Shown piece by piece: positions 51,633 to 63,654 of a DNA stretch of 64,000 bases. Both the position numbers and the translations under genes were made by a program. The stretch comes from Thalassolituus maritimus (GTDB lineage Bacteria; Pseudomonadota; Gammaproteobacteria; Pseudomonadales; Oceanobacteraceae), in assembly GCA_913019975.1 (NCBI GenBank), contig CAJWBH010000008.1, positions 62,001 through 126,000 of the forward strand. Reading direction: 5' to 3'. Each line of letters opens with the position of its first letter. Position 1 is the first letter of the stretch. The notes beneath the pieces were generated by a model. That model saw nothing but the letters and a program-made list of their open reading frames with translations. It did no database searches and was not told where the DNA came from.

Positions 51633-52525
51633 CAGTTCCGAGCTCCAAAACTCTGATTAATCATAAAACGACTATTACCGCGCTGAACTTCAATCTGCGC
51701 ACGGCCTTCCTGCATCACCTGATCAAGTAACGCCTGATCAGACGACGCGTCTCCCAACTGCTGCCCGTTAATAGAGAGCAGCACATCGCCGGGTTTCATA
51801 CCGGCTTTCAATAATATTGAGCTGTTATCAACGCGATAACCTTCACCAACGCCCACAGATTCAAGCCCCAGCCCCTCAATAACGGCTTCTGGTGACTCCG
51901 TTGCCGCTTCGCTGGCGATACCCATAAAGTCTGATGGGCGACGGATACGGCTGAAACGATCACGAAGCTGAGATGCGCGTTCTTCACGGACCTGACGCGG
52001 CGCTGGTTCCGGTGCACGGGCAGAAACACCAACACCACGCGCTGAGAATTCTTCGAACTTGAGAGTCTCCAGCTTACCCGCGGTATCAAGAATCACTTTA
52101 TCGGGATACACACCTGCCAGTTTGGTTCGGCCCTGAACCACATCACCCACACGGTAGAAGTCACCCTTCCCGCTTTTCTGAGCAATGATCGCACTCGACA
52201 TTTCGGCCGTGCTCGATTGCATGACACCCAGAAGTTCGAGGCGTAGGCGGGTATCCGGTGCATCCACTTCTTTTACCGCCACGACGGGCTCGGCACCGAC
52301 TTCACCAAATAAGTGGTATTGCGCAGCACTCACCTGAGGAGTTTTAGCGGCAGAGGACTGCCCTGCCACAGGTGCCTTCAGTATAAGTGGCTCGGGCGCC
52401 AGCACCATCCAGAAGATCTTCGCCAGTAGCCAGGCCGTCAACAAGGTGAGCACAACGTACGCAAGGCGCTTCGCCCAGCGTTGCCACGGGGTCAATTCAA
52501 CTGACTGATTCACTACAGCGACCAT
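51632..52525 (-). CDS. gspC: Type II secretion system protein GspC
   Basis: Inner-membrane clamp linking the secretin to the assembly platform. The 297-residue chain has one N-terminal transmembrane helix (LAYVVLTLLTAWLLAKIFWMVLA), a periplasmic homology region (LRLELLGVMQSSTAEMSSAIIAQ, with the typical YRVGDVV), and a C-terminal PDZ domain (SILLKAGMKPGDVLLSINGQQLGD). It lies between gspN and gspD with a 20-bp gap and a 1-nt overlap. Confidence 0.94.
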   Translation of the reverse strand: MVAVVNQSVELTPWQRWAKRLAYVVLTLLTAWLLAKIFWMVLAPEPLILKAPVAGQSSAAKTPQVSAAQYHLFGEVGAEPVVAVKEVDAPDTRLRLELLGVMQSSTAEMSSAIIAQKSGKGDFYRVGDVVQGRTKLAGVYPDKVILDTAGKLETLKFEEFSARGVGVSARAPEPAPRQVREERASQLRDRFSRIRRPSDFMGIASEAATESPEAVIEGLGLESVGVGEGYRVDNSSILLKAGMKPGDVLLSINGQQLGDASSDQALLDQVMQEGRAQIEVQRGNSRFMINQSFGARN

Positions 52526-52545
52526 CGTTTATCAAAGCGCTCAGG

Positions 52546-53325
52546 TTATAGAAACTTCTGCGACACTTCAAAAATAACCGTGTCTGCATCTGCTTGTTTG
52601 TCAGGCCAGCTCTGACCTGCAATATCCACGGCACGACGCAGTACTGTCATGCCCCCCCAACCGTCTTCCTGAAGAAATAGCTGCCCAAGAGGTTCACCAT
52701 CGGCTGTCGCCACAGGCACAGTCACTTTAGGCCCGTCCATAACGATGTTCGCCACCAGCATCGGGAGTTCAGTATCAATTGACTGGCGCTCTACGCGTGC
52801 ACGAAGCTGACCGCCCGAATACACCAGCTGTCCGGAAATATCGTTGATGCCCTGATCGGCAATGGAGATATCTGCATTGAGGCGGCTCAATTCAAAGCTG
52901 CCATCAAGATTCGCCCGTGCCTGCATTAACAGAGGCGCCAGTGCCGACGAATCCAGATAACCATTCAGATCTTCAATAATGACGCGTTCAGGCAAGCCTG
53001 CGTATAACCCTGTTGCCAGTGCTGCACCTGTCAGGCGAATGTTTTCGCCTTCGGCGTTGATAGCCAGGTCTGCGTTGCCGAGCAGCAGCGACAGCGGGCT
53101 TAATTCCCAGTCAGCGGCAATCGTGCCAGCTTGAGGAACACCAACGTCTGCCCGCCCCTGCCACAATGTGCCAGTCGGATTCTGAATCCGCACAGGCAAG
53201 TCCCGGGCGTAGGGCTCGGCGTATTTCCAAAGGAAGTGGATAGGTGTGGTAGCAACCACTATCAGGATGAAAGCCAGCAAACCAAGCAGTATGTACCACT
53301 TTGCTGACCATACGGCACGCAGCAT
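52546..53325 (-). CDS. gspN: Type II secretion system protein GspN
   Basis: An accessory component of type II secretion found only in part of the systems. The 259-residue protein has an N-terminal membrane anchor (WYILLGLLAFILIVVATTPIHFLW) and a beta-rich periplasmic domain with TGTLWQGRADV and LGNADLAINAEG, matching GspN by pattern. Gene order N-C-D (transcription order) matches the split type II clusters of several gammaproteobacteria, where gspE-M lie elsewhere. Confidence 0.88.
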   Translation of the reverse strand: MLRAVWSAKWYILLGLLAFILIVVATTPIHFLWKYAEPYARDLPVRIQNPTGTLWQGRADVGVPQAGTIAADWELSPLSLLLGNADLAINAEGENIRLTGAALATGLYAGLPERVIIEDLNGYLDSSALAPLLMQARANLDGSFELSRLNADISIADQGINDISGQLVYSGGQLRARVERQSIDTELPMLVANIVMDGPKVTVPVATADGEPLGQLFLQEDGWGGMTVLRRAVDIAGQSWPDKQADADTVIFEVSQKFL

Positions 53326-53506
53326 AATTTTTATTCTGTCCTTGTTTCCGGTCGGACATTCTACCAGCAGGGGATGTAAATTTAACCTGACTTCAAACAG
53401 ATGGCGTAAATAATGGTCAACCAGCCTGTGTATTCAGACACAATAAGAGCAGGTTAACAGGGTTTTATGACAGCCGTGTAACAAAAATGTCTTTTTTGAT
53501 CCGGCT

Positions 53507-53845
53507 TCAGGAGCCCCCGATCAGTTCAGCCTCGGGGGTTAGTTTGAGCTTAAGGGAGAAGGCACGATCACCACTGATCAGCCGCAGCTTCTGAGGGCGG
53601 GACAGTTTCTTCACCTGTCTCTCAGCCCGCAGCGCATCTCCATGCGCACCAGCGACCGCGACGAAACGCAAAGCCAGTGGCCCTTTGCCCCTCAGAAAAC
53701 GCGCGGTGCGGCGACCATTACTGCAATGCTCTTTGAAGCGACGGCTTACATCCAGCGTGATCCCGCAGTAGAGATGCCCGCTGGCGGTTTCTATCAGGTA
53801 CAGATACCAGAGGTCGGTTTCGTCGACGCTACCGACTTGATCCAT
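53507..53845 (-). CDS. GIY-YIG nuclease-like protein (UPF0213/YhbQ family)
   Basis: A small GIY-YIG domain protein; relatives such as YhbQ have been linked to DNA nicking or repair. Motifs: WYLYLIETASGHLYCGITLDVSRRFKEH (the GIY-YIG pair as YLY...YCG), GKGPLALRF and the C-terminal ERQVKKLSRPQK. The 112-residue start at 53845 fits family length; an in-frame ATG at 53893 would add 16 residues and overlap the hemolysin-III start region. Confidence 0.85.
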   Translation of the reverse strand: MDQVGSVDETDLWYLYLIETASGHLYCGITLDVSRRFKEHCSNGRRTARFLRGKGPLALRFVAVAGAHGDALRAERQVKKLSRPQKLRLISGDRAFSLKLKLTPEAELIGGS

Positions 53846-53914
53846 CGTTGTTTTCTCTGCCACCGCTTTACCGTATGGTGTGCCGCAACTCATAAGTTTT
53901 TACCGGACAACCGC

Positions 53915-54583
53915 ATGCATTCTGTTTTCCGTGATCCTATCAGTGGCCTTACCCATCTGGCCGGGGCTGTTTTTGCCATTGTTGCACTCGGTATTCTGAT
54001 GGCAAGAGCCGCGATGTACGGCGAAGTCGTACATATTGTCTCATTCGCAGTTTTCGGCGCAACACTGTTTCTGATGTTTGCAGCCAGCGCTCTGTACCAT
54101 CTGATTCACGCGTCAGAGCAGGTGATTCTCTGGCTCAAACGCATCGATCATATTGCGATCTTTCTGTTAATTGCCGGCACCTACACCCCTTTCTGCCTGA
54201 TCCCTTTGTACGGCAATACCGGCCTGATCTTACTTGTTGCCGTCTGGAGCTTAGCGCTTGCAGGCATCGCTCTGAAGCTATTCTGGATTTCAGCGCCACG
54301 CTGGCTATCAACTCTGATCTATGTCGGTATGGGCTGGCTGGTCGTGTTCGCGTTTGAGCCAGCAATGACGCGCGTACCCGAAGGTGCTTTATGGTGGCTG
54401 CTCTTCGGTGGCATCGCCTACTCTGTAGGCGCCATCGTCTATGCGCTGCGCTGGCCTGACCCATGGCCACGCTGGGTCGGATTCCACGAAATCTGGCATA
54501 TCTTCGTCATGGCTGGCGCTTTCTGCCACTTCTGGGCCATCGCCTTCCACCTGTCTCATGTCCCGGTAGGGGCTGGCGTATGA
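53915..54583 (+). CDS. Hemolysin III / TrhA family membrane protein
   Basis: A 222-residue seven-helix membrane protein of the PAQR/HlyIII family (YqfA/TrhA), implicated in membrane energy homeostasis. Motifs: DPISGLTHLAGAVFA, ASALYHLIH with the metal-ligand Ser/His, AGTYTPFCLIPLYG, and HEIWHIFVMAGAFCHFWAI with the C-terminal His pair. The upstream-open frame is antisense to the GIY-YIG gene, so the ATG at 53915 is chosen. It overlaps arfB by 4 bp. Confidence 0.93.
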   Translation: MHSVFRDPISGLTHLAGAVFAIVALGILMARAAMYGEVVHIVSFAVFGATLFLMFAASALYHLIHASEQVILWLKRIDHIAIFLLIAGTYTPFCLIPLYGNTGLILLVAVWSLALAGIALKLFWISAPRWLSTLIYVGMGWLVVFAFEPAMTRVPEGALWWLLFGGIAYSVGAIVYALRWPDPWPRWVGFHEIWHIFVMAGAFCHFWAIAFHLSHVPVGAGV

Positions 54584-55002
54584 ACGCGAACGGACTCTAC
54601 ATCAACCACAGAATTACCATCCCCTGGGCTGAAGTCACCCTGAAAGCTATACGGGCACAGGGAGCGGGCGGTCAGAACGTGAATAAAGTGGCTTCGGCCA
54701 TTCATCTTCGTTTTGATGTGCGACGCTCGTCGCTACCTGAGGATGTGAAAGAAGAAGTGCTCAAACTGGATGACCAGCGCCTGACACAGGACGGTACTAT
54801 CATCATCAAAGCGCAGCGTTTCAGAACACAGGAGAAAAATCGGGAAGATGCCCTGCAACGGTTACAGCAGCTGATTCGCTTTGCTCTTCAGAAAGATAAG
54901 CCCAGAGTAGCAACACGACCAACGCGTGCGTCGCAACGCCGGAGAGTCGATCAGAAAGTTCAACGTGGCCAGGTCAAAGCCTTGCGCGGCAAAGTTCAGT
55001 AG
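54580..55002 (+). CDS. arfB: Alternative ribosome-rescue factor ArfB (YaeJ)
   Basis: A peptidyl-tRNA hydrolase that frees ribosomes stalled on truncated mRNA. The 140-residue protein has the release-factor GGQ motif (RAQGAGGQNVNKVAS, GGQ at 30-32), and a basic C-terminal tail (RPTRASQRRRVDQKVQRGQVKALRGKVQ split region, about 107-140) that inserts into the mRNA channel. The ATG overlaps the TrhA stop (ATGA). The stop codon lies in the first unit of a 13-bp tandem repeat. Confidence 0.93.
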   Translation: MNANGLYINHRITIPWAEVTLKAIRAQGAGGQNVNKVASAIHLRFDVRRSSLPEDVKEEVLKLDDQRLTQDGTIIIKAQRFRTQEKNREDALQRLQQLIRFALQKDKPRVATRPTRASQRRRVDQKVQRGQVKALRGKVQ

Positions 55003-55080
55003 CAGGGTTCAGTAGCAGGGTTCAGTAGCAGGGTTCAGTAGCAGGGTTCAGTAGCAGGGTTCAGTAGCAGAGTTCAGCAA
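54994..55080. repeat. 13-bp tandem repeat, six copies
   Basis: Unit GTTCAGTAGCAGG starts at 54994, 55007, 55020, 55033, 55046 and 55059 (the last with one change), followed by a partial unit. Five copies are identical. The arfB stop TAG is in the first copy. The array should be prone to slippage; since 13 is not a multiple of 3, copy changes would not keep any one reading frame. Confidence 0.95.
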
Positions 55081-55098
55081 TAGCCCCGCAGGCTGCCA

Positions 55099-57631
<2,533 letters not shown>

Positions 57632-57738
57632 GCTGGCCTCTCGGTGTCAGTCGTTCTAGAATTGGACCCCAGAATTGGCGCCCTGATAAGCCGCTAAAGA
57701 TAACACACTTCATTCCGGAATCGCGCCTGCTGCCCTAC

Positions 57739-60201
57739 ATGACTGACCTGAACCGAACATCTCAGTATCTACTCCTGTACTTTCGCCTGTACCTGCGCCC
57801 GCGCTTGCATCTCCCGTGCCTGTATCTATTGCTACCTGCGCTCGCCACCGGCCTGAGCCACCACGCATTGGCCGACTCTGCTGGGCAGTTCAACTATGAA
57901 GCCCTCGGCTGGACTCCAAGATCGCAGCTCCCGGCGGAACAGGCTGAAGCGCTCCCGGAGTTCTGCACAGGTGCCTACGTTGTCACCACACCTGTGGCTC
58001 TCGATACCGACCGGATTGAAGCAGAAGCCGATCAGGGTACTTTAACCCGTGCCGGTGAAATTGAACTGAACGGCGATGTTGTATTTCAGCGACGCGATCA
58101 GCTTCTCAAAGCTGACTACGCGCATTGGTTTCCTGAGCAACAGGTGGCTAATTTCACGGGCAATGTGTCCATTACCTCACCGGGCATGACGCTAGGCGGC
58201 GACAACGCTCGTATCGACGACGCACAGGGCGACATAGAACTGAACCACAGCGCCTGGGTCATTGCCGACCGTCACCTGCGAGGAACCGCTGAACAACTGG
58301 GATCCCCCCAGGATCAGGTACTGGAAATGAAAGGGGCGACTCTGACCTTCTGCGAACCCGGCCACAACGACTGGGACATCGCAGCCAGCGAACTGCGACT
58401 GGATCAGAACGAAGGATTTGGTACGGCGTGGCACACTCGACTCAGGGTCGCCGAGGTACCGATTCTGTACATACCGTATTATCGCTTCCCGATTGATGAC
58501 CGGCGCCTCACCGGCTTCCTCGACCCGTCACTGTCTGTGAACGGCATGGGTCAGGCGGAAGATATTCAGATTCCTTTTTATCTCAATATCGCACCCAATC
58601 TGGATGCCACCATCACCGCCCACCACGTGCTTGACCATGGTTTGTTGTGGGAGAACCAACTACGACACAAAACGGCGCTTTTCGGTGATGGCGAGCTGAA
58701 TTACGGCATCCTCGCAGACGACGAAGAAACCGGCGAAGAACGTTCTCTGGTGAATTACTCACAAACGGGTCGCTGGGGCCGTCACTGGAGCCACGAATTT
58801 CTCTACAATAATGTCAGCGATGAGGACTACTTCTCCGACATGAACCCGAGTGCCTCTGTGTACCGGGCTTCCCACCTGCCTAGAAGGGGCCTGGTTCGCT
58901 ACGATACAACACCGGTAAAGGCGACTTTCCTGGCTGAGAGCTTCCAGACGACGGACGAAGACATCTCGCTCAGCAACCGTCCGTATCGCCGCCTGCCTCA
59001 GGTCGGCCTGACACTCACGCCAACACTAGAGTCAGGTTGGACGCTGAAGCAAACCGTGCAGGCCACCCGCTTTAACCGTGAAAGCTCCGCCGTGATCGAC
59101 GGTAATCAGCAGACGCTCAGTGGTCGCGCCGCTCTTAACGGTGATCGTTTTCTGTCGGACACCCGCATCGCCTACCCGATGACACAGCCATACGGTTTCT
59201 TAACGCCTGCACTGGATTACCGCTATCGCAGCTACCGGCTTTACGATGCAGAGCCTACCGACGACGATGAAACGCCAACGTTCGGAGCACCGCGCGTGAC
59301 CCTCGACGGCGGCCTCTTCTTTGAACGTGAAACCAGCGCCTTCAACACTGACTACATTCAGACTCTGGAACCTCGCGTGCTGTATGCGTACAGCCCCTAC
59401 CGGGGCGGTCAGGAAGATATTCCGGCCTTCGATACCAAAGCCACCAGCGTCACCTACTCAAGTTTATTCAACGGCGACCGCTTTACTGGCGGTGACCGCC
59501 TGGCCGACCTGAATCAGATCAGCACCGGTGTCACAACACGCTATATACGCGACGATGGTCTGGAGCAGTTCAGGGCTGGCGTAGGTCAGATCTGGTATTT
59601 CCGCGATCGTGAAGTGAACATCAACGAGACCGAAAGCGACTACCTTGAGCGCCATACATCCAGCACCCTGGGCGAAGCGGAATGGAACCCAAACAACGAC
59701 TGGACAGTCTTCTCTTTTCTCGAGTGGGATTCGCATCAGGACTACTTCCGTCAGCAACGCTACGGTGTCCGCTTCCGTGATGAAGCGAATCATATGTTAA
59801 GCCTCAGCAATACACGCACCGAGAGCCGCGACCCTGACACTGAAACTAGCTACAATACGCACCAACTTGATGCCAGTGCGTTCTGGTCTCTGAACGATCG
59901 TTGGGCGCTATTTGCAAGGCAGCTTCGTGATCTGAAACACTATGAGACGGGAGAACGTCGCCCGGAAGACCCGGTTCTGGAGTCTCTGGCCGGATTCGAA
60001 TATCAGAATTGTTGCTGGCGAGCACAATTCACCTATCGGGAAAGTTCACCCCGCAGCTCAGGGGAGTTCTCAACCGAAAAACGTTACGGCTTTATGCTGA
60101 GCATTCAGTTAAAAGGTCTTACCACACTGGGCAGCGGCACCGACAGCCTCTTGTCTGAAAGCATTTATGGATACTCAAGACGCCAATACCATGACTATTA
60201 A
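57739..60201 (+). CDS. lptD: LPS-assembly outer-membrane protein LptD
   Basis: Inserts lipopolysaccharide into the outer leaflet together with LptE. The 820-residue chain has a long signal sequence (to about residue 46), an N-terminal LptA-like jellyroll (RAGEIELNGDVVFQRRDQLLKADYA; about 90-200), and a 26-strand barrel (from about 220, starting PYYRFPIDDRRLTGFLDPS). Cys76, Cys205 and the CysCys pair 758-759 match the four cysteines that form LptD's two disulfides. The start is uncertain: an in-frame later start would shorten the unusual Leu/Arg-rich leader. Confidence 0.94.
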   Translation: MTDLNRTSQYLLLYFRLYLRPRLHLPCLYLLLPALATGLSHHALADSAGQFNYEALGWTPRSQLPAEQAEALPEFCTGAYVVTTPVALDTDRIEAEADQGTLTRAGEIELNGDVVFQRRDQLLKADYAHWFPEQQVANFTGNVSITSPGMTLGGDNARIDDAQGDIELNHSAWVIADRHLRGTAEQLGSPQDQVLEMKGATLTFCEPGHNDWDIAASELRLDQNEGFGTAWHTRLRVAEVPILYIPYYRFPIDDRRLTGFLDPSLSVNGMGQAEDIQIPFYLNIAPNLDATITAHHVLDHGLLWENQLRHKTALFGDGELNYGILADDEETGEERSLVNYSQTGRWGRHWSHEFLYNNVSDEDYFSDMNPSASVYRASHLPRRGLVRYDTTPVKATFLAESFQTTDEDISLSNRPYRRLPQVGLTLTPTLESGWTLKQTVQATRFNRESSAVIDGNQQTLSGRAALNGDRFLSDTRIAYPMTQPYGFLTPALDYRYRSYRLYDAEPTDDDETPTFGAPRVTLDGGLFFERETSAFNTDYIQTLEPRVLYAYSPYRGGQEDIPAFDTKATSVTYSSLFNGDRFTGGDRLADLNQISTGVTTRYIRDDGLEQFRAGVGQIWYFRDREVNINETESDYLERHTSSTLGEAEWNPNNDWTVFSFLEWDSHQDYFRQQRYGVRFRDEANHMLSLSNTRTESRDPDTETSYNTHQLDASAFWSLNDRWALFARQLRDLKHYETGERRPEDPVLESLAGFEYQNCCWRAQFTYRESSPRSSGEFSTEKRYGFMLSIQLKGLTTLGSGTDSLLSESIYGYSRRQYHDY

Positions 60202-61471
60202 GCACCTGATTTTTTCTCTTCTGGCAATGACTGTCAGCGCCTTACTCCATGCAGAGCCTCAGTTGATCGATCGAGTGGTGGCTGTTGTCGATGACGACAT
60301 CATCATGGAAAGCGAGCTAGAACAACGCATCAAAACGGTGGGTGTTCAGAGTAATCAGAACGAATTACCAGAAGCAGACACCCTGCGCGAACAGGTACTC
60401 GAGCGCATGATCACCGAAAGCGTGCAATTGCAGGTGGCGGATCGTGCCGGCATCCGCATCAGTGAGTCGCAGCTGGATGACGCGATGGGACGCATCGCAG
60501 CGCAGAACGGTATGAGCCTGGCCGAGTTTCAACAGGCCATGACCAGCGAAGGCGTATCTTTCGCCTATGCCCGTGAACAGATCCGCAATGAAATGCGCAT
60601 CAGCCGGGTACAGCAGTATCAGGTGGGTGAGCGCATCCAGATTACAGATCAGGACATAGATTACTTTCTGGCCTCTGATATCGGTCGTATCGCCTCGGCC
60701 GCAGAATACAAACTTCGCCACATTCTGATTTCAGTTCGTTCTGGTGCCGCACCACAGGAATACAAAGAAGCTGAAAGCAAAGCAGACAAGCTTGTGGCAG
60801 CGCTACGCGATGGCGCTGATTTCGGCAAAACTGCCATGGCCGAATCCCAGGGACGTACAGCCTTGAATGGCGGCGACATGGGCTGGCGTAAAGACGCTCA
60901 GCTACCATCCATTTTCGCGGACATCGCGCCTGAAATGAGCGTCGGCGATATCTCAGATCCAATCCGCACCGCCAGTGGTTTCCACATTATCAAGCTTGAA
61001 GACAAGCGCGGCGGCAACTCTCAGCTGATTCAACAGGCTGAAGTAAGACATATTCTGATTACCCCGAATGAAGTGCGCGATCAGGATCAGGCCCGTGAAC
61101 TTATTAATCAGATTTATGAGCGCCTGAAGGCCGGTGCAGATTTCGCAGAGCTGGCTCGTGAATACAGTGATGACCCCGGCAGCGGTGCCAGTGGCGGTGA
61201 CCTTGGTTGGGTCTCTCCCGGCGACATGGTGCCGGAATTTGAGCAAGCGATGGACGTAACACCAACCGGTGAGTTAAGTACGCCAGTGCGCAGTCAGTTT
61301 GGCTGGCATGTGCTTCAGGTGACCGACCGTCGTGAAGCCGACATCGGTGAAGAAGTGCAGCGTAACCAGGTGCGCCAGATGCTCTATGGGCGCCGCTTCG
61401 AAGAAGAACTTCCTATCTGGCTGCGTAAAATCCGCTCAGAAGCCTACGTCGATATCAAGGAACAGCCGTGA
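60191..61471 (+). CDS. surA: Periplasmic chaperone/peptidyl-prolyl isomerase SurA
   Basis: Escorts outer-membrane proteins such as LptD. The 426-residue protein has a signal peptide ([21 protein letters not shown]), an N-terminal chaperone domain ([20 protein letters not shown]), and two PpiC domains ([10 protein letters not shown]...[13 protein letters not shown] and [13 protein letters not shown]...[17 protein letters not shown]). The ATG overlaps the end of lptD by 11 bp and its own stop overlaps pdxA. Confidence 0.96.
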   Translation: MTIKHLIFSLLAMTVSALLHAEPQLIDRVVAVVDDDIIMESELEQRIKTVGVQSNQNELPEADTLREQVLERMITESVQLQVADRAGIRISESQLDDAMGRIAAQNGMSLAEFQQAMTSEGVSFAYAREQIRNEMRISRVQQYQVGERIQITDQDIDYFLASDIGRIASAAEYKLRHILISVRSGAAPQEYKEAESKADKLVAALRDGADFGKTAMAESQGRTALNGGDMGWRKDAQLPSIFADIAPEMSVGDISDPIRTASGFHIIKLEDKRGGNSQLIQQAEVRHILITPNEVRDQDQARELINQIYERLKAGADFAELAREYSDDPGSGASGGDLGWVSPGDMVPEFEQAMDVTPTGELSTPVRSQFGWHVLQVTDRREADIGEEVQRNQVRQMLYGRRFEEELPIWLRKIRSEAYVDIKEQP

Positions 61472-62460
61472 GTCTGCGCCTTGCCGTAACGGCGGGAGAG
61501 CCGGCCGGTATCGGGCCGGACCTCTGTGTTCAGATTGCCCAGGCTAAGCTGTCGACCGATCTTGTCGTTATCACAGACCCGGCCGTACTGGCCGACCGCG
61601 CAGATTCGCTGGGTCTGCCCCTGACTCTGCATACCTTTGGTGATGCCGGAGCGCAGTCGGGTAATGGTCACCTGACCGTCTTTCCTGTCACGGTCAATGC
61701 ACCAGTCAGCGCAGGCGTTCTCAACAAAAAGAATGGTGCCTTCGTGCTAGAAACCCTGCGCATCGCAGCGGAAGGATGCCTTGATGGTCGCTGGGATGGC
61801 ATAGTGACAGCACCGGTTCACAAAGGGGTTATTAACGAATCCGGCGTTCTTTTCAGTGGCCATACTGAGTATTTCCGTGATTACTGCGGCGTTGAAGAAG
61901 TCGTTATGATGCTCGCCACAGAAGACCTACGGGTCGCTCTTGTTACCACCCATCTACCGTTAAAAGATGTCGCCGATGCCTGCACTGGTGATCGCATTCA
62001 ACGTGTCAGCCGGATTCTCAACAACGACCTGCAGCAATTCTTTGGTGTGGCTGCACCGCATATTCTGGTAGCAGGCCTGAACCCGCACGCGGGTGAAGAC
62101 GGCCACCTGGGTCGCGAAGAAATCGATACCATCATTCCTGCCCTGAATGCACTGCGGGAAGAAGGGCTCAACCTGACAGGCCCTCTGCCTGCAGACACTC
62201 TGTTTACCCCCAAGTATCTGGATAACGCCGACGCGGCGCTGGCGATGTATCACGATCAGGGGCTGCCTGTTCTTAAATTTCACGGCTTTGGCCGGGCTGC
62301 CAATATCACCTTGGGGCTGCCCATCGTCCGTACCTCTGTTGATCACGGCACCGCGTTAGATCTTGCTGGCACAGGTAAGGCTGACAGCGGTAGCCTGCAC
62401 ACCGCTATTCAGGTCGCCACTCAGATGGCAGCCAACCGCAGAAAGGAAATAACCCAATGA
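61468..62460 (+). CDS. pdxA: 4-hydroxythreonine-4-phosphate dehydrogenase PdxA
   Basis: Oxidises 4-phosphohydroxy-threonine in vitamin B6 synthesis. The 330-residue enzyme has metal- and substrate-binding motifs [43 protein letters not shown] and [14 protein letters not shown]. Translation starts at GTG (61468) overlapping the surA stop (GTGA), a sign of translational coupling. It in turn overlaps rsmA by 4 bp. Confidence 0.96.
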   Translation: MSLRLAVTAGEPAGIGPDLCVQIAQAKLSTDLVVITDPAVLADRADSLGLPLTLHTFGDAGAQSGNGHLTVFPVTVNAPVSAGVLNKKNGAFVLETLRIAAEGCLDGRWDGIVTAPVHKGVINESGVLFSGHTEYFRDYCGVEEVVMMLATEDLRVALVTTHLPLKDVADACTGDRIQRVSRILNNDLQQFFGVAAPHILVAGLNPHAGEDGHLGREEIDTIIPALNALREEGLNLTGPLPADTLFTPKYLDNADAALAMYHDQGLPVLKFHGFGRAANITLGLPIVRTSVDHGTALDLAGTGKADSGSLHTAIQVATQMAANRRKEITQ

Positions 62461-63287
62461 GTAAACACACACCCAAAGCCCATGGCCACAAGGCCCGGAA
62501 GCGCTTTGGCCAGAACTTTCTGCACGATCAGCACGTAATCGGAAAAATCGTAAAAGCGATCAGCCCGAAACCGACGGATTGTCTGGTAGAAATCGGGCCA
62601 GGGATGGGCGCACTGACTGAGCCGCTGCTGGAAACCTCTGGCAAGCTGGACGTGGTCGAGCTCGACCGCGATCTGATTCCGATTCTGCGTACTAAGTTCT
62701 TTAATTATCCGGATTTTCGTATCCACGAAGGCGACGCCCTTAAGTTCGACTTCAATACAATTCTGGAGCCGGGCCAACGCCTGCGTATTGTGGGCAACCT
62801 GCCCTATAACATTTCGACGCCGCTGATTTTTCATTTCCTGAGCCACCATAAAATGGTTCAGGACATGCACTTCATGCTGCAGAAAGAAGTCGTCGAGCGA
62901 CTAGGCGCAGTGCCGGGCAACGGTGACTACGGTCGCCTGAGCATCATGGCGCAGTACTACTGCAAAGTAGAACCTCTGTTTATTGTCGGGCCGGGCGCAT
63001 TTAACCCGCCACCTAAGGTCGAATCTGCCATTGTGCGCATGGAGCCATACGAAGAGCTGCCGTTTCCGGCAAAAAACCACAAGATACTTGAGCGCGTAGT
63101 GCGTGAAGCCTTCAGTATGCGACGCAAAACTATCCGCAATACATTGAAAAATCTCATTGATGCCGCCACCCTTGAAAGTATTGGTATTGATACTGGCCTG
63201 CGCCCAGAGAATCTGACACTGGAGCAATACGTCACCATTGCAGACAAGGTTGCAGAGCTACTGAAGGAGTCATCCGATGAAGCTTGA
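62457..63287 (+). CDS. rsmA: 16S rRNA dimethyladenosine transferase RsmA (KsgA)
   Basis: Dimethylates A1518/A1519 of 16S rRNA during 30S maturation. The 276-residue SAM enzyme shows [15 protein letters not shown], the SAM loop [16 protein letters not shown], and the catalytic [15 protein letters not shown], plus [13 protein letters not shown]. The ATG overlaps the pdxA stop (ATGA) and its end overlaps apaG by 11 bp, so the block is read as one unit. Confidence 0.97.
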   Translation: MSKHTPKAHGHKARKRFGQNFLHDQHVIGKIVKAISPKPTDCLVEIGPGMGALTEPLLETSGKLDVVELDRDLIPILRTKFFNYPDFRIHEGDALKFDFNTILEPGQRLRIVGNLPYNISTPLIFHFLSHHKMVQDMHFMLQKEVVERLGAVPGNGDYGRLSIMAQYYCKVEPLFIVGPGAFNPPPKVESAIVRMEPYEELPFPAKNHKILERVVREAFSMRRKTIRNTLKNLIDAATLESIGIDTGLRPENLTLEQYVTIADKVAELLKESSDEA

Positions 63288-63654
63288 AGACACCGTCAAT
63301 GTTGAGGTGGAAACCGAATACCTCGAAGAGCAGTCACTGCCAGAAGATGACCGCTTTGTATTCGCTTACCACATCAGCATCACCAACCGCGGTGATCAGG
63401 GAGCAACACTGCGGACGCGCCATTGGTTCATCGCCGACGGCAATGCCGATGTTCAGGAAGTAAAAGGTGAAGGCGTTATTGGCGAACAGCCTACCATTGA
63501 GCCCGGTGAGACCTATCGCTACTCATCAGGATCAGTCCTGCAGACACGCGTCGGTAGCATGCGCGGCTACTATGTGATGGAAGCGGACGACGGCACCCTG
63601 TTTCATGCGACCATCCCTGTATTCACCCTGGCTCTACCCAACGCACTGAACTGA
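63277..63654 (+). CDS. apaG: ApaG (DUF525) protein
   Basis: A 125-residue fibronectin-III-like protein of unknown biochemical role, conserved next to rsmA and apaH. Motifs: [63 protein letters not shown] and [15 protein letters not shown]. Fully typical of the family in length and sequence. Confidence 0.95.
   Translation: MKLEDTVNVEVETEYLEEQSLPEDDRFVFAYHISITNRGDQGATLRTRHWFIADGNADVQEVKGEGVIGEQPTIEPGETYRYSSGSVLQTRVGSMRGYYVMEADDGTLFHATIPVFTLALPNALN

Noticed and set aside
54994-55080. CRISPR array
   Set aside because: Head-to-tail 13-bp units without spacers and no cas genes; it is a simple tandem repeat.
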